The notes: a model not told the origin generated them from the sequence alone. Positions 1-6,998 are shown, numbered from the stretch's first letter. The stretch is 20,775 bases of DNA from an uncultured Clostridia bacterium (GCA_910589115.1 CAJUSB010000055.1:1-20775), one strand, 5' to 3'. Translations and numbers: made by a program.

Positions 1-180
1 GCATAGGCGCGGGAGTCCAGAGGGCAGCGCCCTCTGGTGCTCGCCGCATAGGCGCGGGAGTCCAGAGGGCAGCGCCCTCTGGTGCTCGCCGCATAGGCGC
101 GGGAGTCCAGAGGGCAGCGCCCTTTGGTGCTCGCCGCATAGGCGCGGGAGTCCAGAGGGCAGCGCCCTCTGGTGCCCGCT
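1..180. repeat. Tandem array of four 45-bp hairpin repeats
   Basis: Four head-to-tail 45-bp units lie at 1-45, 46-90, 91-135 and 136-180, and a partial fifth start follows at 181. Each unit contains the perfect hairpin CCAGAGGGC-agc-GCCCTCTGG. The third copy has one C-to-T change that leaves a G-U pair on the plus strand, and the fourth differs near its right end. The array reaches the window edge, so its full length is unknown. It ends 11 bp before the stop codon of the minus-strand gene at 192. The hairpin is the first module of the larger repeats at about 1583, 4787, 7766 and 11835. No spacers of differing sequence separate the units, so it is not a CRISPR array. Confidence 0.9.
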
Positions 181-191
181 GCAGAGGCGAA

Positions 192-1259
192 TTATTTGCG
201 GATGGACAGCTCGCCATGGGCCAGAGAAACCTCGTAACCAAGCAGCTCGAAGGCTTCCGCACTCATCCAAGTCACGGATGCACCTTCCATATACGGTGCA
301 GTATGCGGCGCGGCACCATAGGGCAGGGCTGCCGTCGCACCAACCGTGCCGGAAGCCGTTGCACGATAGCTGTATGCATCCTCTCCCATCGTCATGGACA
401 GCTCGCCGGTTCCATTTGAAATGGTCACAAAGGCTTTGCCGTTCTCCTGACGGTAACCTACCTTCAGCCCCAATGCCTCCGCCGTCAGACGCGCCGGGAC
501 TACCACTGTACCATCAACCATTTTTGCACTGATGACCATGTCACCGTCTAACTTCAAGCTCAGCGCCTGCTCCTCATTCGCAGAAGGCAGAATCATTACA
601 CGCTTTGCAACCGCCTGCGCAGGTGCGCTCTCCATCACGATATCGTACCAAGCAAGGAAAGGCTGGCCCATGCGGATATCAGCAGCCGAAACCATCTGAC
701 GCGTGCGGTAAGGCGTGAAAACTGTATCCTTCGCCGTGCGTACCCAGATCGAGCCATTGTCGCAAAGTGCAGAAGCACCTTCGTCATTCTGCTCTACCCG
801 CTCAGGCATATGCAGCTTTGCAACCGCACCCTCACCCAGATTGGTCAGAATCGCAATCGCCGGAGTCTGCCCCGGAATGCTCATAGTCATCATAATATCA
901 TGGTAAGCGTAAATCTTATCGCCAACCTTAATATCGTCTACGCCAACCGGAATGGCCTGCTGATTATCCAGCAGAATGGTTGCATCCGACAGATTCAGGA
1001 TAATTGCCGCACCCTCCGTCGGCTGAACCTCAAGCGATACACGTCCGTTATCCTTATGGATAGCGGTTACAACCGCCTCAACGCCAATGTTGTAAGGCAC
1101 AGCCTCTTCCGGCATTGCAGTGGGTGCATCAATCGCGGGCGTGTTGTCAGCAACAGTCGTTGCCTGCTGCGCGGGTGTCTTATCCGTGGAAGCAACTGCA
1201 CCAGCAGCCGTCAGCAGCATTGCAAAAACCAGACCAAGCACTATTATTCTTTTTTTCAT
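192..1259 (-). CDS. Secreted protein with C-terminal copper-amine-oxidase-N-like (stalk) domain
   Basis: This is a predicted exported protein of 355 residues whose specific function I do not recognise. It opens with a type I signal peptide (MKKR, a hydrophobic stretch to about residue 22, AVA-S cleavage site, no lipobox cysteine). A Thr/Ala/Pro-rich linker follows to about 54. Two related segments then occupy about 59-145 and 155-226, each containing a D-I-x-x-G-x-x-x-x-A-x-x-D-I core. The C-terminus, about 237-355, has the V-P-A-R-L ... E-A-L-G pattern of Cu_amine_oxidN1/stalk domains, which are found on many clostridial surface proteins. An in-frame ATG at 1358 would extend it, but GAGGAGG sits just before the ATG at 1259 and the signal peptide begins there. 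An ECF-type promoter lies upstream, suggesting an envelope or stress role. The gene is probably transcribed separately from the ribosomal operon. Confidence 0.85.
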   Translation of the reverse strand: MKKRIIVLGLVFAMLLTAAGAVASTDKTPAQQATTVADNTPAIDAPTAMPEEAVPYNIGVEAVVTAIHKDNGRVSLEVQPTEGAAIILNLSDATILLDNQQAIPVGVDDIKVGDKIYAYHDIMMTMSIPGQTPAIAILTNLGEGAVAKLHMPERVEQNDEGASALCDNGSIWVRTAKDTVFTPYRTRQMVSAADIRMGQPFLAWYDIVMESAPAQAVAKRVMILPSANEEQALSLKLDGDMVISAKMVDGTVVVPARLTAEALGLKVGYRQENGKAFVTISNGTGELSMTMGEDAYSYRATASGTVGATAALPYGAAPHTAPYMEGASVTWMSAEAFELLGYEVSLAHGELSIRK

Positions 1260-1306
1260 GATGATATCCTCCTCAATCATGTGTTGTTTGTTTTCGTTCT
1301 GTCTTC

Positions 1307-1335
1307 TTAGACGGGACAAATACAGAAAAGTTCCC
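1307..1335 (-). promoter_or_regulatory. ECF-sigma-type promoter for the secreted stalk protein
   Basis: On the minus strand GGGAAC (1330-1335), followed by TTTT, is separated by 16 nt from CGTCTAA (1307-1313). GGAAC ... CGTC is the general form of ECF sigma factor promoters, and the TTTT after GGAAC is common in Clostridia. The -10 element lies about 50 nt before the start codon at 1259. No sigma-70-like pair fits better here. The match is by eye and no ECF sigma gene is in the window. Confidence 0.6.
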
Positions 1336-1442
1336 TCTTCATAAAAAAAATTAGACATGGACGGAAAAAATCCCTCACAAAGACTGCGCCCCTATCCCCG
1401 CCGCCCTTCGACAGTACACAGAAACACGGTAATCTGCAAAGG

Positions 1443-1485
1443 AAAAGGGATTGTCCCAAGAGCACGCCTCAGGATAATCCCTTTT
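1443..1485. terminator. Bidirectional intrinsic terminator after the ribosomal operon
   Basis: A 14-bp stem (1443-1456 with 1472-1485, one G-T pair) closes a 15-nt loop. AAAAGGGATT on one side and AATCCCTTTT on the other leave a T-rich tail in both directions (TTTTAATTTAT on plus, TTTTCCTTT on minus). It lies between rplQ and the ECF promoter, so it probably ends operon transcription before the next gene. Confidence 0.7.
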
Positions 1486-1526
1486 AATTTATATACGCCA
1501 GCAATCAAATCCGCCGCACCATACCA

Positions 1527-1556
1527 CCCCGCCCGCCGTCCTTTTGGCGGGCGGGG
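1527..1556. other. Very GC-rich perfect hairpin
   Basis: An 11-bp perfect inverted repeat (CCCCGCCCGCC 1527-1537, GGCGGGCGGGG 1546-1556) with an 8-nt loop lies in the 370-bp non-coding stretch after rplQ. There is no T-run on either side, so it is not a standard intrinsic terminator by itself. It may help stabilise or end the rplQ transcript. Confidence 0.5.
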
Positions 1557-1582
1557 CAGGATGCAAAAACGGCAATGAGCGC

Positions 1583-1664
1583 ACCCATTCCCCCGCCGCA
1601 GCGGAGAAAAAGTTTTTACTCGATTTTTTTATAAAAAAATCGCGGGTGCAGGGCAGAGCCCTGC
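1583..1664 (-). repeat. Structured repeat, family 2, A/T-stem variant, after rplQ
   Basis: Read on the minus strand, this copy has GCAGGGC-tct-GCCCTGC (1648-1664). It is followed by a stem CGATTTTTTT/AAAAAAATCG (1621-1642), then GAGTAAAA, then a GC-rich end rich in CCGC and GGGGG. The same order of parts occurs at 11835-11925, where the A/T stem is CAATTTTTT/AAAAAATTG. The G/C hairpin followed by a T-run, 70-100 nt after the rplQ stop, could act as an operon terminator, but it also belongs to a dispersed repeat family. Confidence 0.6.
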
Positions 1665-1730
1665 CGCTGCCTGCGCAAGGCCGTCAGCGCAGAGCCGCAC
1701 CCAGCAGCGTATATTTGAGCAGGCTGGAAA

Positions 1731-2072
1731 TCAGACGAGCTCAATAATTGCCATTTCAGCACAGTCGCCGCGGCGCGGGCCCGTCTTGATAATGCGGGTG
1801 TAGCCACCGTTGCGCTCGGAGTACTGGGGGGCAATCTCAGAGAAGAGATTTGCTACCACTGATTCCTTGGTGACAAACGCCATCGCCTGACGGCGGGAAG
1901 CAAGTGTGTTCTTCTTGCCCAGGGTAATCATTTTCTCGGTCAGCGGTGCAACCTCTTTTGCACGTGCAACCGTGGTCTCAATCCGGCCATTTTCCAGCAG
2001 GAATGTTACCATCGCACGCAGCATCGCCATTCTGTGGTCGCTCGGCCGGCCGAGCTTGCGATTCTTTGCCAT
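1731..2072 (-). CDS. rplQ: 50S ribosomal protein L17
   Basis: L17 binds 23S rRNA near the peptide exit tunnel. The protein is 113 residues and starts MAKNRKLGRPSDHR, the family's conserved N-terminus; it ends MAIIELV. The reading frame is open upstream to 2186, but the ATG at 2072 has GGAGGT 8 nt before it and gives the standard length. It is the last gene of the cluster, following rpoA after a 138-nt gap that holds a hairpin, and it is followed by the terminators at about 1443-1664. Confidence 0.97.
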   Translation of the reverse strand: MAKNRKLGRPSDHRMAMLRAMVTFLLENGRIETTVARAKEVAPLTEKMITLGKKNTLASRRQAMAFVTKESVVANLFSEIAPQYSERNGGYTRIIKTGPRRGDCAEMAIIELV

Positions 2073-2103
2073 GTTCTCTACCTCCATTGATAAGGTGTAA
2101 TAA

Positions 2104-2133
2104 GTACGGCGGCGCGGCAAAACCCCGCCGTAC
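2104..2133 (-). promoter_or_regulatory. Hairpin between rpoA and rplQ
   Basis: A perfect 9-bp inverted repeat, GTACGGCGG (2104-2112) and CCGCCGTAC (2125-2133), lies 31 nt before the rplQ ATG on the transcribed strand. The rpoA-rplQ gap of 138 nt is longer than most in this operon. It could be an mRNA processing or stability element. No T-run follows it on the minus strand, so it is not an obvious terminator. Confidence 0.4.
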
Positions 2134-2210
2134 CTCGTGCTAACAATTTGTCGAGCGCTCCCCCAGTTCCGGCAGGAACGCCCCATCGGACTCCCTCACG
2201 CCAACAGCGT

Positions 2211-3158
2211 TTATTCGTCACTCTTGGCAAGCTCCAGCCCCATTGCCTCGAGCTTCCCAATCACTTCCTCAAGCGACTTGCGCCCAAGGTTCCTGACCTT
2301 CATCATATCCTCTTCGGATGTGTTAATCAGATCTTCTACCGTGTTGATGCCTGCCCGCTTGAGACAGTTGAAGGAACGCACTGAGAAATCAAGCTCCTCA
2401 ATCGTCATTTCAAGCACCTTGTCATGCTGCGCCTCCGCCTTTTCGACAACCAGCGACTTGGAGCCAATCTCCTCCGACAGGTCAACGAAAAGATCAAGAT
2501 GATCGCGCAGGATCTTCGCGCCCAGCGAAACCGCATCCCGCGCAGAGATGGTGCGGTCTGTCCAGACCTCCAGCGTGAGCTTGTCATAATCGGTCATATT
2601 GCCGACACGGGTATTTTCCACCGTGTAATTGACCTTGTACACCGGCGTATAGATCGAGTCGACCGGAATCACGCCGATGGCAGTCTGATACTGCTTGTTG
2701 CGCTCCGCCGGAACATAGCCGCGGCCAGAGGACAGGGTGATTTCCATACTCAGCCGCGCATCGCTCATCAGCGTAGCGATGTGCAGGTCGGGATTCAAAA
2801 TCTCGACCTCCGCGTCGGCGTGGATGTCCCCCGCTTTAACCTCGCCCTCCCCGTTTGCTTCAATGTAAACGGTTTTCGGGCCGTCGCAGTGCAGCTTGGC
2901 AATGATGCCTTTTACGTTCAGGACAATTTCCGTCACGTCTTCCTTTACCCCGGGGATGGTGGAAAATTCATGCTGCACCCCGGCGATTTTAATGCTGCTT
3001 GCCGCCGTTCCGGGCAGGCTTGACAGCAGGATGCGGCGCAGGGAGTTGCCCAGCGTCGTACCATAGCCCCGCTCCAGAGGCTCTACGACCAGCTTGCCGT
3101 AGCCGCCGTCTTCTGACAGGTGCTCACAATCAATTCGCGGCTTTTCGATTTCGATCAT
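2211..3158 (-). CDS. rpoA: DNA-directed RNA polymerase subunit alpha
   Basis: The alpha subunit dimerises to nucleate RNA polymerase assembly, and its C-terminal domain contacts UP elements and activators. The protein is 315 residues, the usual length. The N-terminal domain has the dimerisation motif LERGYGTTLGNSLRRILLSS. After a linker, the C-terminal domain (about 245-315) carries VRSFNCLKR, matching the DNA-binding Arg/Asn/Cys cluster, and NLGRKSLEE. The frame extends 10 codons further, but the ATG at 3158 has AGGAGG 10 nt upstream and starts MIEIEKP as in relatives. An alpha CTD able to bind UP DNA fits with the A-tracts upstream of the S10 promoter. Confidence 0.98.
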   Translation of the reverse strand: MIEIEKPRIDCEHLSEDGGYGKLVVEPLERGYGTTLGNSLRRILLSSLPGTAASSIKIAGVQHEFSTIPGVKEDVTEIVLNVKGIIAKLHCDGPKTVYIEANGEGEVKAGDIHADAEVEILNPDLHIATLMSDARLSMEITLSSGRGYVPAERNKQYQTAIGVIPVDSIYTPVYKVNYTVENTRVGNMTDYDKLTLEVWTDRTISARDAVSLGAKILRDHLDLFVDLSEEIGSKSLVVEKAEAQHDKVLEMTIEELDFSVRSFNCLKRAGINTVEDLINTSEEDMMKVRNLGRKSLEEVIGKLEAMGLELAKSDE

Positions 3159-3205
3159 ATTAAGATACCCTCCTTTACATTCGGCCATAACTGATAAGAA
3201 ATACA

Positions 3206-3232
3206 GGCGCGGTCCTCCAGAGAAGCCGCGCC
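3206..3232 (-). other. Hairpin in the rpsD-rpoA intergenic region
   Basis: GGCGCGG (3206-3212) and CCGCGCC (3226-3232) form a 7-bp stem with a 13-nt loop in the 92-nt gap between rpsD and rpoA. It could be a processing or stability hairpin. Nothing else is recognisable in the gap. Confidence 0.35.
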
Positions 3233-3250
3233 CATAAATGAGGGTGCTGC

Positions 3251-3844
3251 TTACTTGGAGTAGAACTCGACGATCATATGCTCGGCGACTTCGTAATCGA
3301 TGTCATCACGGGAGGGCATTGCAACGATGCGGCCCTCAAAGGATTCTGCTGCCTTATCGATCCACTTGGGCATGGGCTTCTTGCCATTTTCCTCGAGAAG
3401 GCTCTTAAACTTGTTGTTGGAACGGCTCTTTTCGCACACAGCGACTGCATCGTTGATCCGGACCTGATAAGAGGGGATATTGACGCGCTTGCCATTGACG
3501 GTAAAGTGACCGTGGTTAACGAGCTGGCGGGCCTCGCGGCGGGTATTAGCGAAGCCGAGGCGGAATACAACGTTATCGAGACGGCGCTCGAGTTCCTGGA
3601 GCATGACCTCACCGGTCTTGCCGCCGGACTTAGATGCCTTTTCGTAATACTTGCGCATCGGCTTTTCGAGCACGCCGTAGATGAATTTCACCTTCTGCTT
3701 TTCGTTCAGCTGCATACCGTATTCGGACTGCTTGCGGCGGCTCTGCTTGGGGTTTCTCTTGGTCTCCTTGGAGTAGCCAAGCACAGAGGGGGACAAGCCC
3801 AGCGTTTTGCATCTCTTGAGAATGGGCTGCATATTCTTAGCCAT
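3251..3844 (-). CDS. rpsD: 30S ribosomal protein S4, zinc-free form
   Basis: S4 is a primary 16S rRNA-binding protein that starts assembly of the 30S body; in several bacteria it also represses its own operon. The protein is 197 residues. The S4 RNA-binding domain lies around 88-150 (LERRLDNVVFRLGFANTRREARQLVNHGHFTVNG). The N-terminus lacks the four zinc-binding cysteines of the C+ form and has only one Cys, at about residue 12. AGGAGG precedes the ATG at 3844. It sits 18 nt after rpsK. Confidence 0.98.
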   Translation of the reverse strand: MAKNMQPILKRCKTLGLSPSVLGYSKETKRNPKQSRRKQSEYGMQLNEKQKVKFIYGVLEKPMRKYYEKASKSGGKTGEVMLQELERRLDNVVFRLGFANTRREARQLVNHGHFTVNGKRVNIPSYQVRINDAVAVCEKSRSNNKFKSLLEENGKKPMPKWIDKAAESFEGRIVAMPSRDDIDYEVAEHMIVEFYSK

Positions 3845-3862
3845 GTTCGGTTTCCTCCTTGA

Positions 3863-4267
3863 TTAGACTCTTCTTCTTTTGGGCGGGCGGCAGCCGTTGT
3901 GGGGGATGGGGGTCACATCTTTAATCATGTTGACCTCCAGGCCAGCTGCCTGAAGCGCACGGATAGCGGCTTCGCGGCCGGAGCCGGGGCCCTTTACATA
4001 GACCTCAACGGTCTTGAGGCCGTGTTCCATAGCAGCTTTAGCGGCGGTTTCGGCGGCAGTCTGCGCGGCGTAGGGGGTAGACTTACGGGAGCCGCGGAAG
4101 CCCATTTCACCGGCGGAAGCCCAGCTCAGCGCGTTGCCGTGCAGGTCGGTGATGGTGACGATGGTGTTATTGAACGAGGAGCGGATATGTGCTGCGCCCT
4201 TCTCGATGTTCTTGCGCTCGCGGCGCTTGGTGCGCACGGCGGCGCCTCTTTTCTGAACCTTAGCCAT
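3863..4267 (-). CDS. rpsK: 30S ribosomal protein S11
   Basis: S11 forms part of the 30S platform next to the mRNA exit and the Shine-Dalgarno helix. The protein is 134 residues, slightly longer than the usual 127-130 because of a basic N-terminus (KRGAAVRTKRRERKN). Family motifs include AHIRSSFNNTIVTITD, GFRGSRKSTPYAAQ and the C-terminal IPHNGCRPPKRRRV. AGGAGGGA precedes the ATG, and the gene follows rpsM after 15 nt. Confidence 0.98.
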   Translation of the reverse strand: MAKVQKRGAAVRTKRRERKNIEKGAAHIRSSFNNTIVTITDLHGNALSWASAGEMGFRGSRKSTPYAAQTAAETAAKAAMEHGLKTVEVYVKGPGSGREAAIRALQAAGLEVNMIKDVTPIPHNGCRPPKRRRV

Positions 4268-4282
4268 TTTTACGCTCCCTCC

Positions 4283-4651
4283 TTACTTCTTCTTGTTTGC
4301 GATGGTCTTCTTGGGGCCCTTGCGGGTACGTGCATTGGTCTTGGTGCGCTGACCGCGAACGGGCAGGCCGCGGCGGTGGCGCAGGCCGCGGTAGCAGCCG
4401 ATTTCGACCAAGCGCTTAATATTGAGGCCGATTTCGCGGCGGAGGTCACCTTCCACGGTGTAGCCGTGCTCGATTGCTTCGCGGAGCTTGGCCGCCTCTT
4501 CCTCGGTCAAATTTTTAACGCGGGTATCGGGATTGATCCCGGTCTTTGCCAAAATTTCATTTGAGAGCTTCCGGCCGATGCCGTAGATATAGGTCAAGCC
4601 AATTTCTACGCGCTTTTCACGGGGAAGGTCAACACCGGCAATACGTGCCAT
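4283..4651 (-). CDS. rpsM: 30S ribosomal protein S13
   Basis: S13 sits in the 30S head, contacts the P-site tRNA and bridges to L5. The protein is 122 residues and begins MARIAGVDLPREKRVEIGLTY. It contains the conserved YRGLRHRRGLPVRGQRTKTNARTRKG segment near the C-terminus. GGAGGT lies 11 nt before the ATG. It is the first gene after an 855-bp repeat-filled gap downstream of rpmJ, so it may need its own transcription start. Confidence 0.98.
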   Translation of the reverse strand: MARIAGVDLPREKRVEIGLTYIYGIGRKLSNEILAKTGINPDTRVKNLTEEEAAKLREAIEHGYTVEGDLRREIGLNIKRLVEIGCYRGLRHRRGLPVRGQRTKTNARTRKGPKKTIANKKK

Positions 4652-4697
4652 AGTTCAAAATACCTCCAAGTATTTCCTGAGGCGTGTTTACGAAACC

Positions 4698-4703
4698 AGT
4701 ATA
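4698..4703 (-). promoter_or_regulatory. Possible weak -10 element upstream of rpsM
   Basis: TATACT reads on the minus strand 47 nt before the rpsM start. The -35 position is GC-rich and has no TTGACA-like hexamer at 16-18 nt spacing, and there is no extended TG. I list it because it sits just downstream of the repeat-filled gap, but it may be chance. Confidence 0.25.
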
Positions 4704-4786
4704 AGGGCCGCCTCCGCCCTTGCAGCGCCGCCCCTAGGGCGTGCTTGTCGGCTCCGTTTCTAAAGGAGAATCGCCTCTGCGGCGGG

Positions 4787-4888
4787 CACCAGAGGGCCCT
4801 GCCCTCTGGACTCCCGCTGGGGCTTAGCCCCAGACCCCAAGATGCTAACGCATCTCTGCCTCGCCTGCGGGCGGGACGGGGGCTTGGG
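4787..4888 (+). repeat. Structured repeat, family 2, in the rpmJ-rpsM gap
   Basis: Three perfect hairpins lie in a row on the plus strand: CCAGAGGGC-cct-GCCCTCTGG (4789-4809), CTGGGGC-tta-GCCCCAG (4817-4833) and GATGC-taac-GCATC (4841-4854). A GC-rich tail with CGCCTGCGGGCGGGACGGGGG follows. The minus-strand copy at 7748-7833 has the same parts in the same order. Its third stem is changed on both arms (ACGATGC/GCATCGT), so the pairing is kept. Confidence 0.75.
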
Positions 4889-5021
4889 TACGCTGCCAAC
4901 CGCAGCAATCCTGCTGACCACCCCGCCAAAAGGAGGGCGGGCCGGTCGATTTCATACGGCGATACATATAAAGAAGCATTTCTGTTGGTCAACTGACCCG
5001 CAGACTGCATTCTCCGACAGA

Positions 5022-5051
5022 AAACCACTGGCAGAACGACGCCAGCGGTTT
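5022..5051 (-). terminator. Terminator-like hairpin between rpmJ and rpsM
   Basis: Read on the minus strand, AAACCGCTGGC and GCCAGTGGTTT form an 11-bp stem with one G-U pair and an 8-nt loop (5041-5051 with 5022-5032). A short T-run (TTTTC) follows. On the plus strand the same position would be an A-C mismatch, so the fold favours the operon transcript. It could partly terminate transcription between rpmJ and rpsM. The T-run is short, so the call is tentative. Confidence 0.35.
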
Positions 5052-5081
5052 CCCGCCGGACCGTTACTGCACACTATCCGA

Positions 5082-5506
5082 AGTGCCCTGCACCGCACTG
5101 GAATGCTTCTGCTGCATGAACCTCAGCGCGGCCGCGCGTTCACAAACGCGCGGAACGCGGAACGGAGTGACGCGAAACCAAAGCGACGCCATCAGGCGAG
5201 CTTGTCACCCCCGCGCCGCAGCGCGTATGGAATCCGCCGCCCTTGGCGGCGATCAAATCCGGCGACATGCGCGTCGGATTTGATTCCTTAGCCTTTGCAA
5301 GTGCCGCCAACCGGCGGCGCGCAGTCAAAGGCCGAGCCGTTGCACAGCCGCAGGCTGTGTCGGCGGAGCCCCCCTCGCCAAAAATCCGCAGATTTTTGGC
5401 GAAACAGCGCGCAGTCAAAGGCCGAGCCGCTGCACAGCCGTAGGCTGTGTCGGCGGAGCCCCCCTCGCCAAAAATCCGCAGATTTTTGGCGAAGCGCGGA
5501 GGCGCC
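5082..5506. repeat. Family 1 structured repeat, copy A, abutting the rpmJ stop codon
   Basis: This stretch matches 12155-12488 closely from AGTGCCCTGCACCGCA to the GCGCGGAG end, apart from an internal 90-bp duplication. It contains successive hairpins: CCGCGCGTT-caca-AACGCGCGG (5132-5153), GCCGCC-ctt-GGCGGC, ATCAAATCCG ... CGGATTTGAT, CACAGCC ... GGCTGTG and TCGCCAAAAATC-cgca-GATTTTTGGCGA. The element ends directly at the rpmJ stop codon (5507-5509). Short open frames inside it read through the hairpins and have no ribosome binding sites, so I do not call genes here. Confidence 0.85.
5317..5496. repeat. 90-bp tandem duplication inside family 1 copy A
   Basis: Two consecutive 90-bp units (5317-5406 and 5407-5496) carry GCAGTCAAAGGCCGAGCCG, a CACAGCC/GGCTGTG hairpin and the A/T-rich TCGCCAAAAATC hairpin. 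They differ at about two bases over the first 84. The corresponding copy at 12155-12488 has the unit once, so the duplication is specific to this site. Confidence 0.85.
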
Positions 5507-5620
5507 TCACCCTTGCTTCTGCTTATGCTTCGGATTCTGGCAGATGACCATCACGCGGCCCTTGCGGCGGATGATCTTGCACTTTTCACAAATCGGCTTT
5601 ACAGACGGTTTTACCTTCAT
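5507..5620 (-). CDS. rpmJ: 50S ribosomal protein L36 (zinc-binding form)
   Basis: L36 is the smallest 50S protein and stabilises 23S rRNA folding near the peptidyl transferase entrance. The peptide is 37 residues, starting MKVKPSVKPICEKCK and ending KQKQG. Zinc ligands Cys11, Cys14, Cys27 and His32 are all present, the C+ form. GGAGGT lies 10 nt before the ATG at 5620. It follows infA after 100 nt. The family 1 repeat begins immediately after its stop codon, breaking the usual tight rpmJ-rpsM junction. Confidence 0.96.
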   Translation of the reverse strand: MKVKPSVKPICEKCKIIRRKGRVMVICQNPKHKQKQG

Positions 5621-5720
5621 GGTAATTCTTACCTCCATCAAATTGATTGGTGGACAACGGCACCCAGGCCACAGGATGCCTCCGCCCGCTCCCTCCCGCC
5701 GTCTCAGGCAGGACGGTTTC

Positions 5721-5939
5721 TCACTTGGATCGCCAGGTGATCCGACCGCGGGTCAGGTCGTATGGCGACATCTGTACCGTGACCTTGTCGCCAGGTAAAA
5801 TGCGGATAAAATTCATGCGGAGCTTTCCCGAGATATGCGCGAGGATCTTATGACCATTCGGGAGCTCTACATTGAACATTGCGTTCGGCAGCGCCTCTAT
5901 GACGGTACCTTCCAGCTCGATTACATCATCTTTCGCCAT
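5721..5939 (-). CDS. infA: Translation initiation factor IF-1
   Basis: IF-1 binds the 30S A site and helps IF-2 and IF-3 select the initiator tRNA. The protein is 72 residues, the standard length, with an OB-fold pattern: MAKDDVIELEGTVIEALPN, then HKILAHISGKLRMNFIRILPGD and a DLTRGRITWR end. The open frame runs on upstream, but the ATG at 5939 gives the exact family length and has GAGGAG 12 nt before it. It starts 7 nt after the stop of the KOW gene, so the two are probably coupled. Confidence 0.97.
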   Translation of the reverse strand: MAKDDVIELEGTVIEALPNAMFNVELPNGHKILAHISGKLRMNFIRILPGDKVTVQMSPYDLTRGRITWRSK

Positions 5940-5946
5940 TGCTATG

Positions 5947-6237
5947 TTACTCTCCTCGTTCCTCAGAGTCGATGTTCTCCGCGTACAGCGCGAGGGCCTT
6001 GCGGACGTCGTTGTTTGACAGCCGCCCGGTCGTGCACAGCTTGTCACGCGTCCAGCCGTCACACGCGGCGCGGTATTCGGTGTGTCTGCGTTTCTTTCGC
6101 TTCGGACGCTCAAAGCGCCGGTGCTTGCCGTTGCACAGCAGCAGATATTCCCCATCTGTGCCGACAACCAGCATTGGCATCCCGCTGTCACGCCCGCAGA
6201 GTGGGATTACAATATCTGATACCTTTGCTGCCTTCAT
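5947..6237 (-). CDS. KOW-domain RNA-binding protein (L14e/L27e-like)
   Basis: This 96-residue basic protein sits between map and infA, the place where Clostridia commonly carry a KOW-domain RNA-binding protein related to archaeal/eukaryotic L14e. The first half (VSDIVIPLCGRDSGMPMLVV ... GEYLLLCNG) has the KOW-type beta pattern with a G-R-D-x-G turn. A very basic stretch, RRFERPKRKKRRH, follows at about 40-52. The role is inferred to be binding rRNA or ribosomes; no precise function is established. Its ATG overlaps the map stop codon by one base (TGATG), and GAGGT lies 8 nt upstream. Confidence 0.85.
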   Translation of the reverse strand: MKAAKVSDIVIPLCGRDSGMPMLVVGTDGEYLLLCNGKHRRFERPKRKKRRHTEYRAACDGWTRDKLCTTGRLSNNDVRKALALYAENIDSEERGE

Positions 6238-6998
6238 CAGTAAACCTCACCATCTATATTCGTGAGGATCTCCGGCTCGCCGTCGGTAATCGCAATCGTA
6301 TTCTCATAATGTGCGCTCAGCTTGCCGTCCCGTGTCTTTACGGTCCAGCCGTCAGAAAGGATCTTCACATCGTACACACCCTGGTTGACCATCGGCTCAA
6401 TGGCGAGGGTCATCCCCTGATGCAGCCGCAGCCCGTGCCCCGCACGCCCGAAATTCGGTACCTCCGGTGATTCGTGCAGCTCTGCGCCGACGCCATGGCC
6501 GACAAACTTGCGCACCACCGAAAAACCGTGCTCTTCACAATAGGCCTGTACTGCATGGGAAATGTCGCTGACGCGGTTGCCCTCCCGGGCAAACCGGATG
6601 CCCTCATAGAAGCTCTGCCTGGTCACCTCGATCAGCCGCTGTGCCTCCGGGTCAATCTCCCCGCAGGGCACCGTGCAGGCACAATCGCCATGGAAGCCGC
6701 CTATAAACGCTCCCACATCGATCTTTACAATATCGCCAACCTTCAGCACCCGCTTGCCGGGTATGCCGTGGATGACTTCATCATTGACCGAGATGCAGGC
6801 CGAACCCGGAAAGCCGCCATATCCCAGAAAAGATGGCTTTGCGCCATACCCTTCTATCGTCCGGCGGACAATCCGGTCAATCTCGCCTGTAGTGATGCCC
6901 GGCTTGACCGCATCGGCAGCCGCCTTACGCGCTATCGCAGTAATGCGGCCTGCCTTACGCATCAGCTCAAGCTCACCTGTGGATTTCACACGGATCAT
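6237..6998 (-). CDS. map: Methionine aminopeptidase, type I
   Basis: This enzyme removes the initiator methionine from nascent proteins. The protein is 253 residues. The five metal ligands of the family are visible: Asp94, Asp105, His168, Glu201 and Glu232, together with the active-site His77. Landmarks are VKIDVGAFIGGFHGDCACT, GHGVGAELHESPEVPNFG and LAIEPMV. It lacks the N-terminal zinc-finger extension found in longer MetAPs. The ATG overlaps the adk stop by 4 nt (ATGA), indicating translational coupling. Confidence 0.97.
   Translation of the reverse strand: MIRVKSTGELELMRKAGRITAIARKAAADAVKPGITTGEIDRIVRRTIEGYGAKPSFLGYGGFPGSACISVNDEVIHGIPGKRVLKVGDIVKIDVGAFIGGFHGDCACTVPCGEIDPEAQRLIEVTRQSFYEGIRFAREGNRVSDISHAVQAYCEEHGFSVVRKFVGHGVGAELHESPEVPNFGRAGHGLRLHQGMTLAIEPMVNQGVYDVKILSDGWTVKTRDGKLSAHYENTIAITDGEPEILTNIDGEVY

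Noticed and set aside
1..180. CRISPR array
   Set aside because: The units are contiguous with no unique spacers and no cas genes are nearby.
5140..5443. Open frames on both strands across the family 1 repeat
   Set aside because: They have no ribosome binding sites, and their translations simply read through inverted repeats and the 90-bp duplication.
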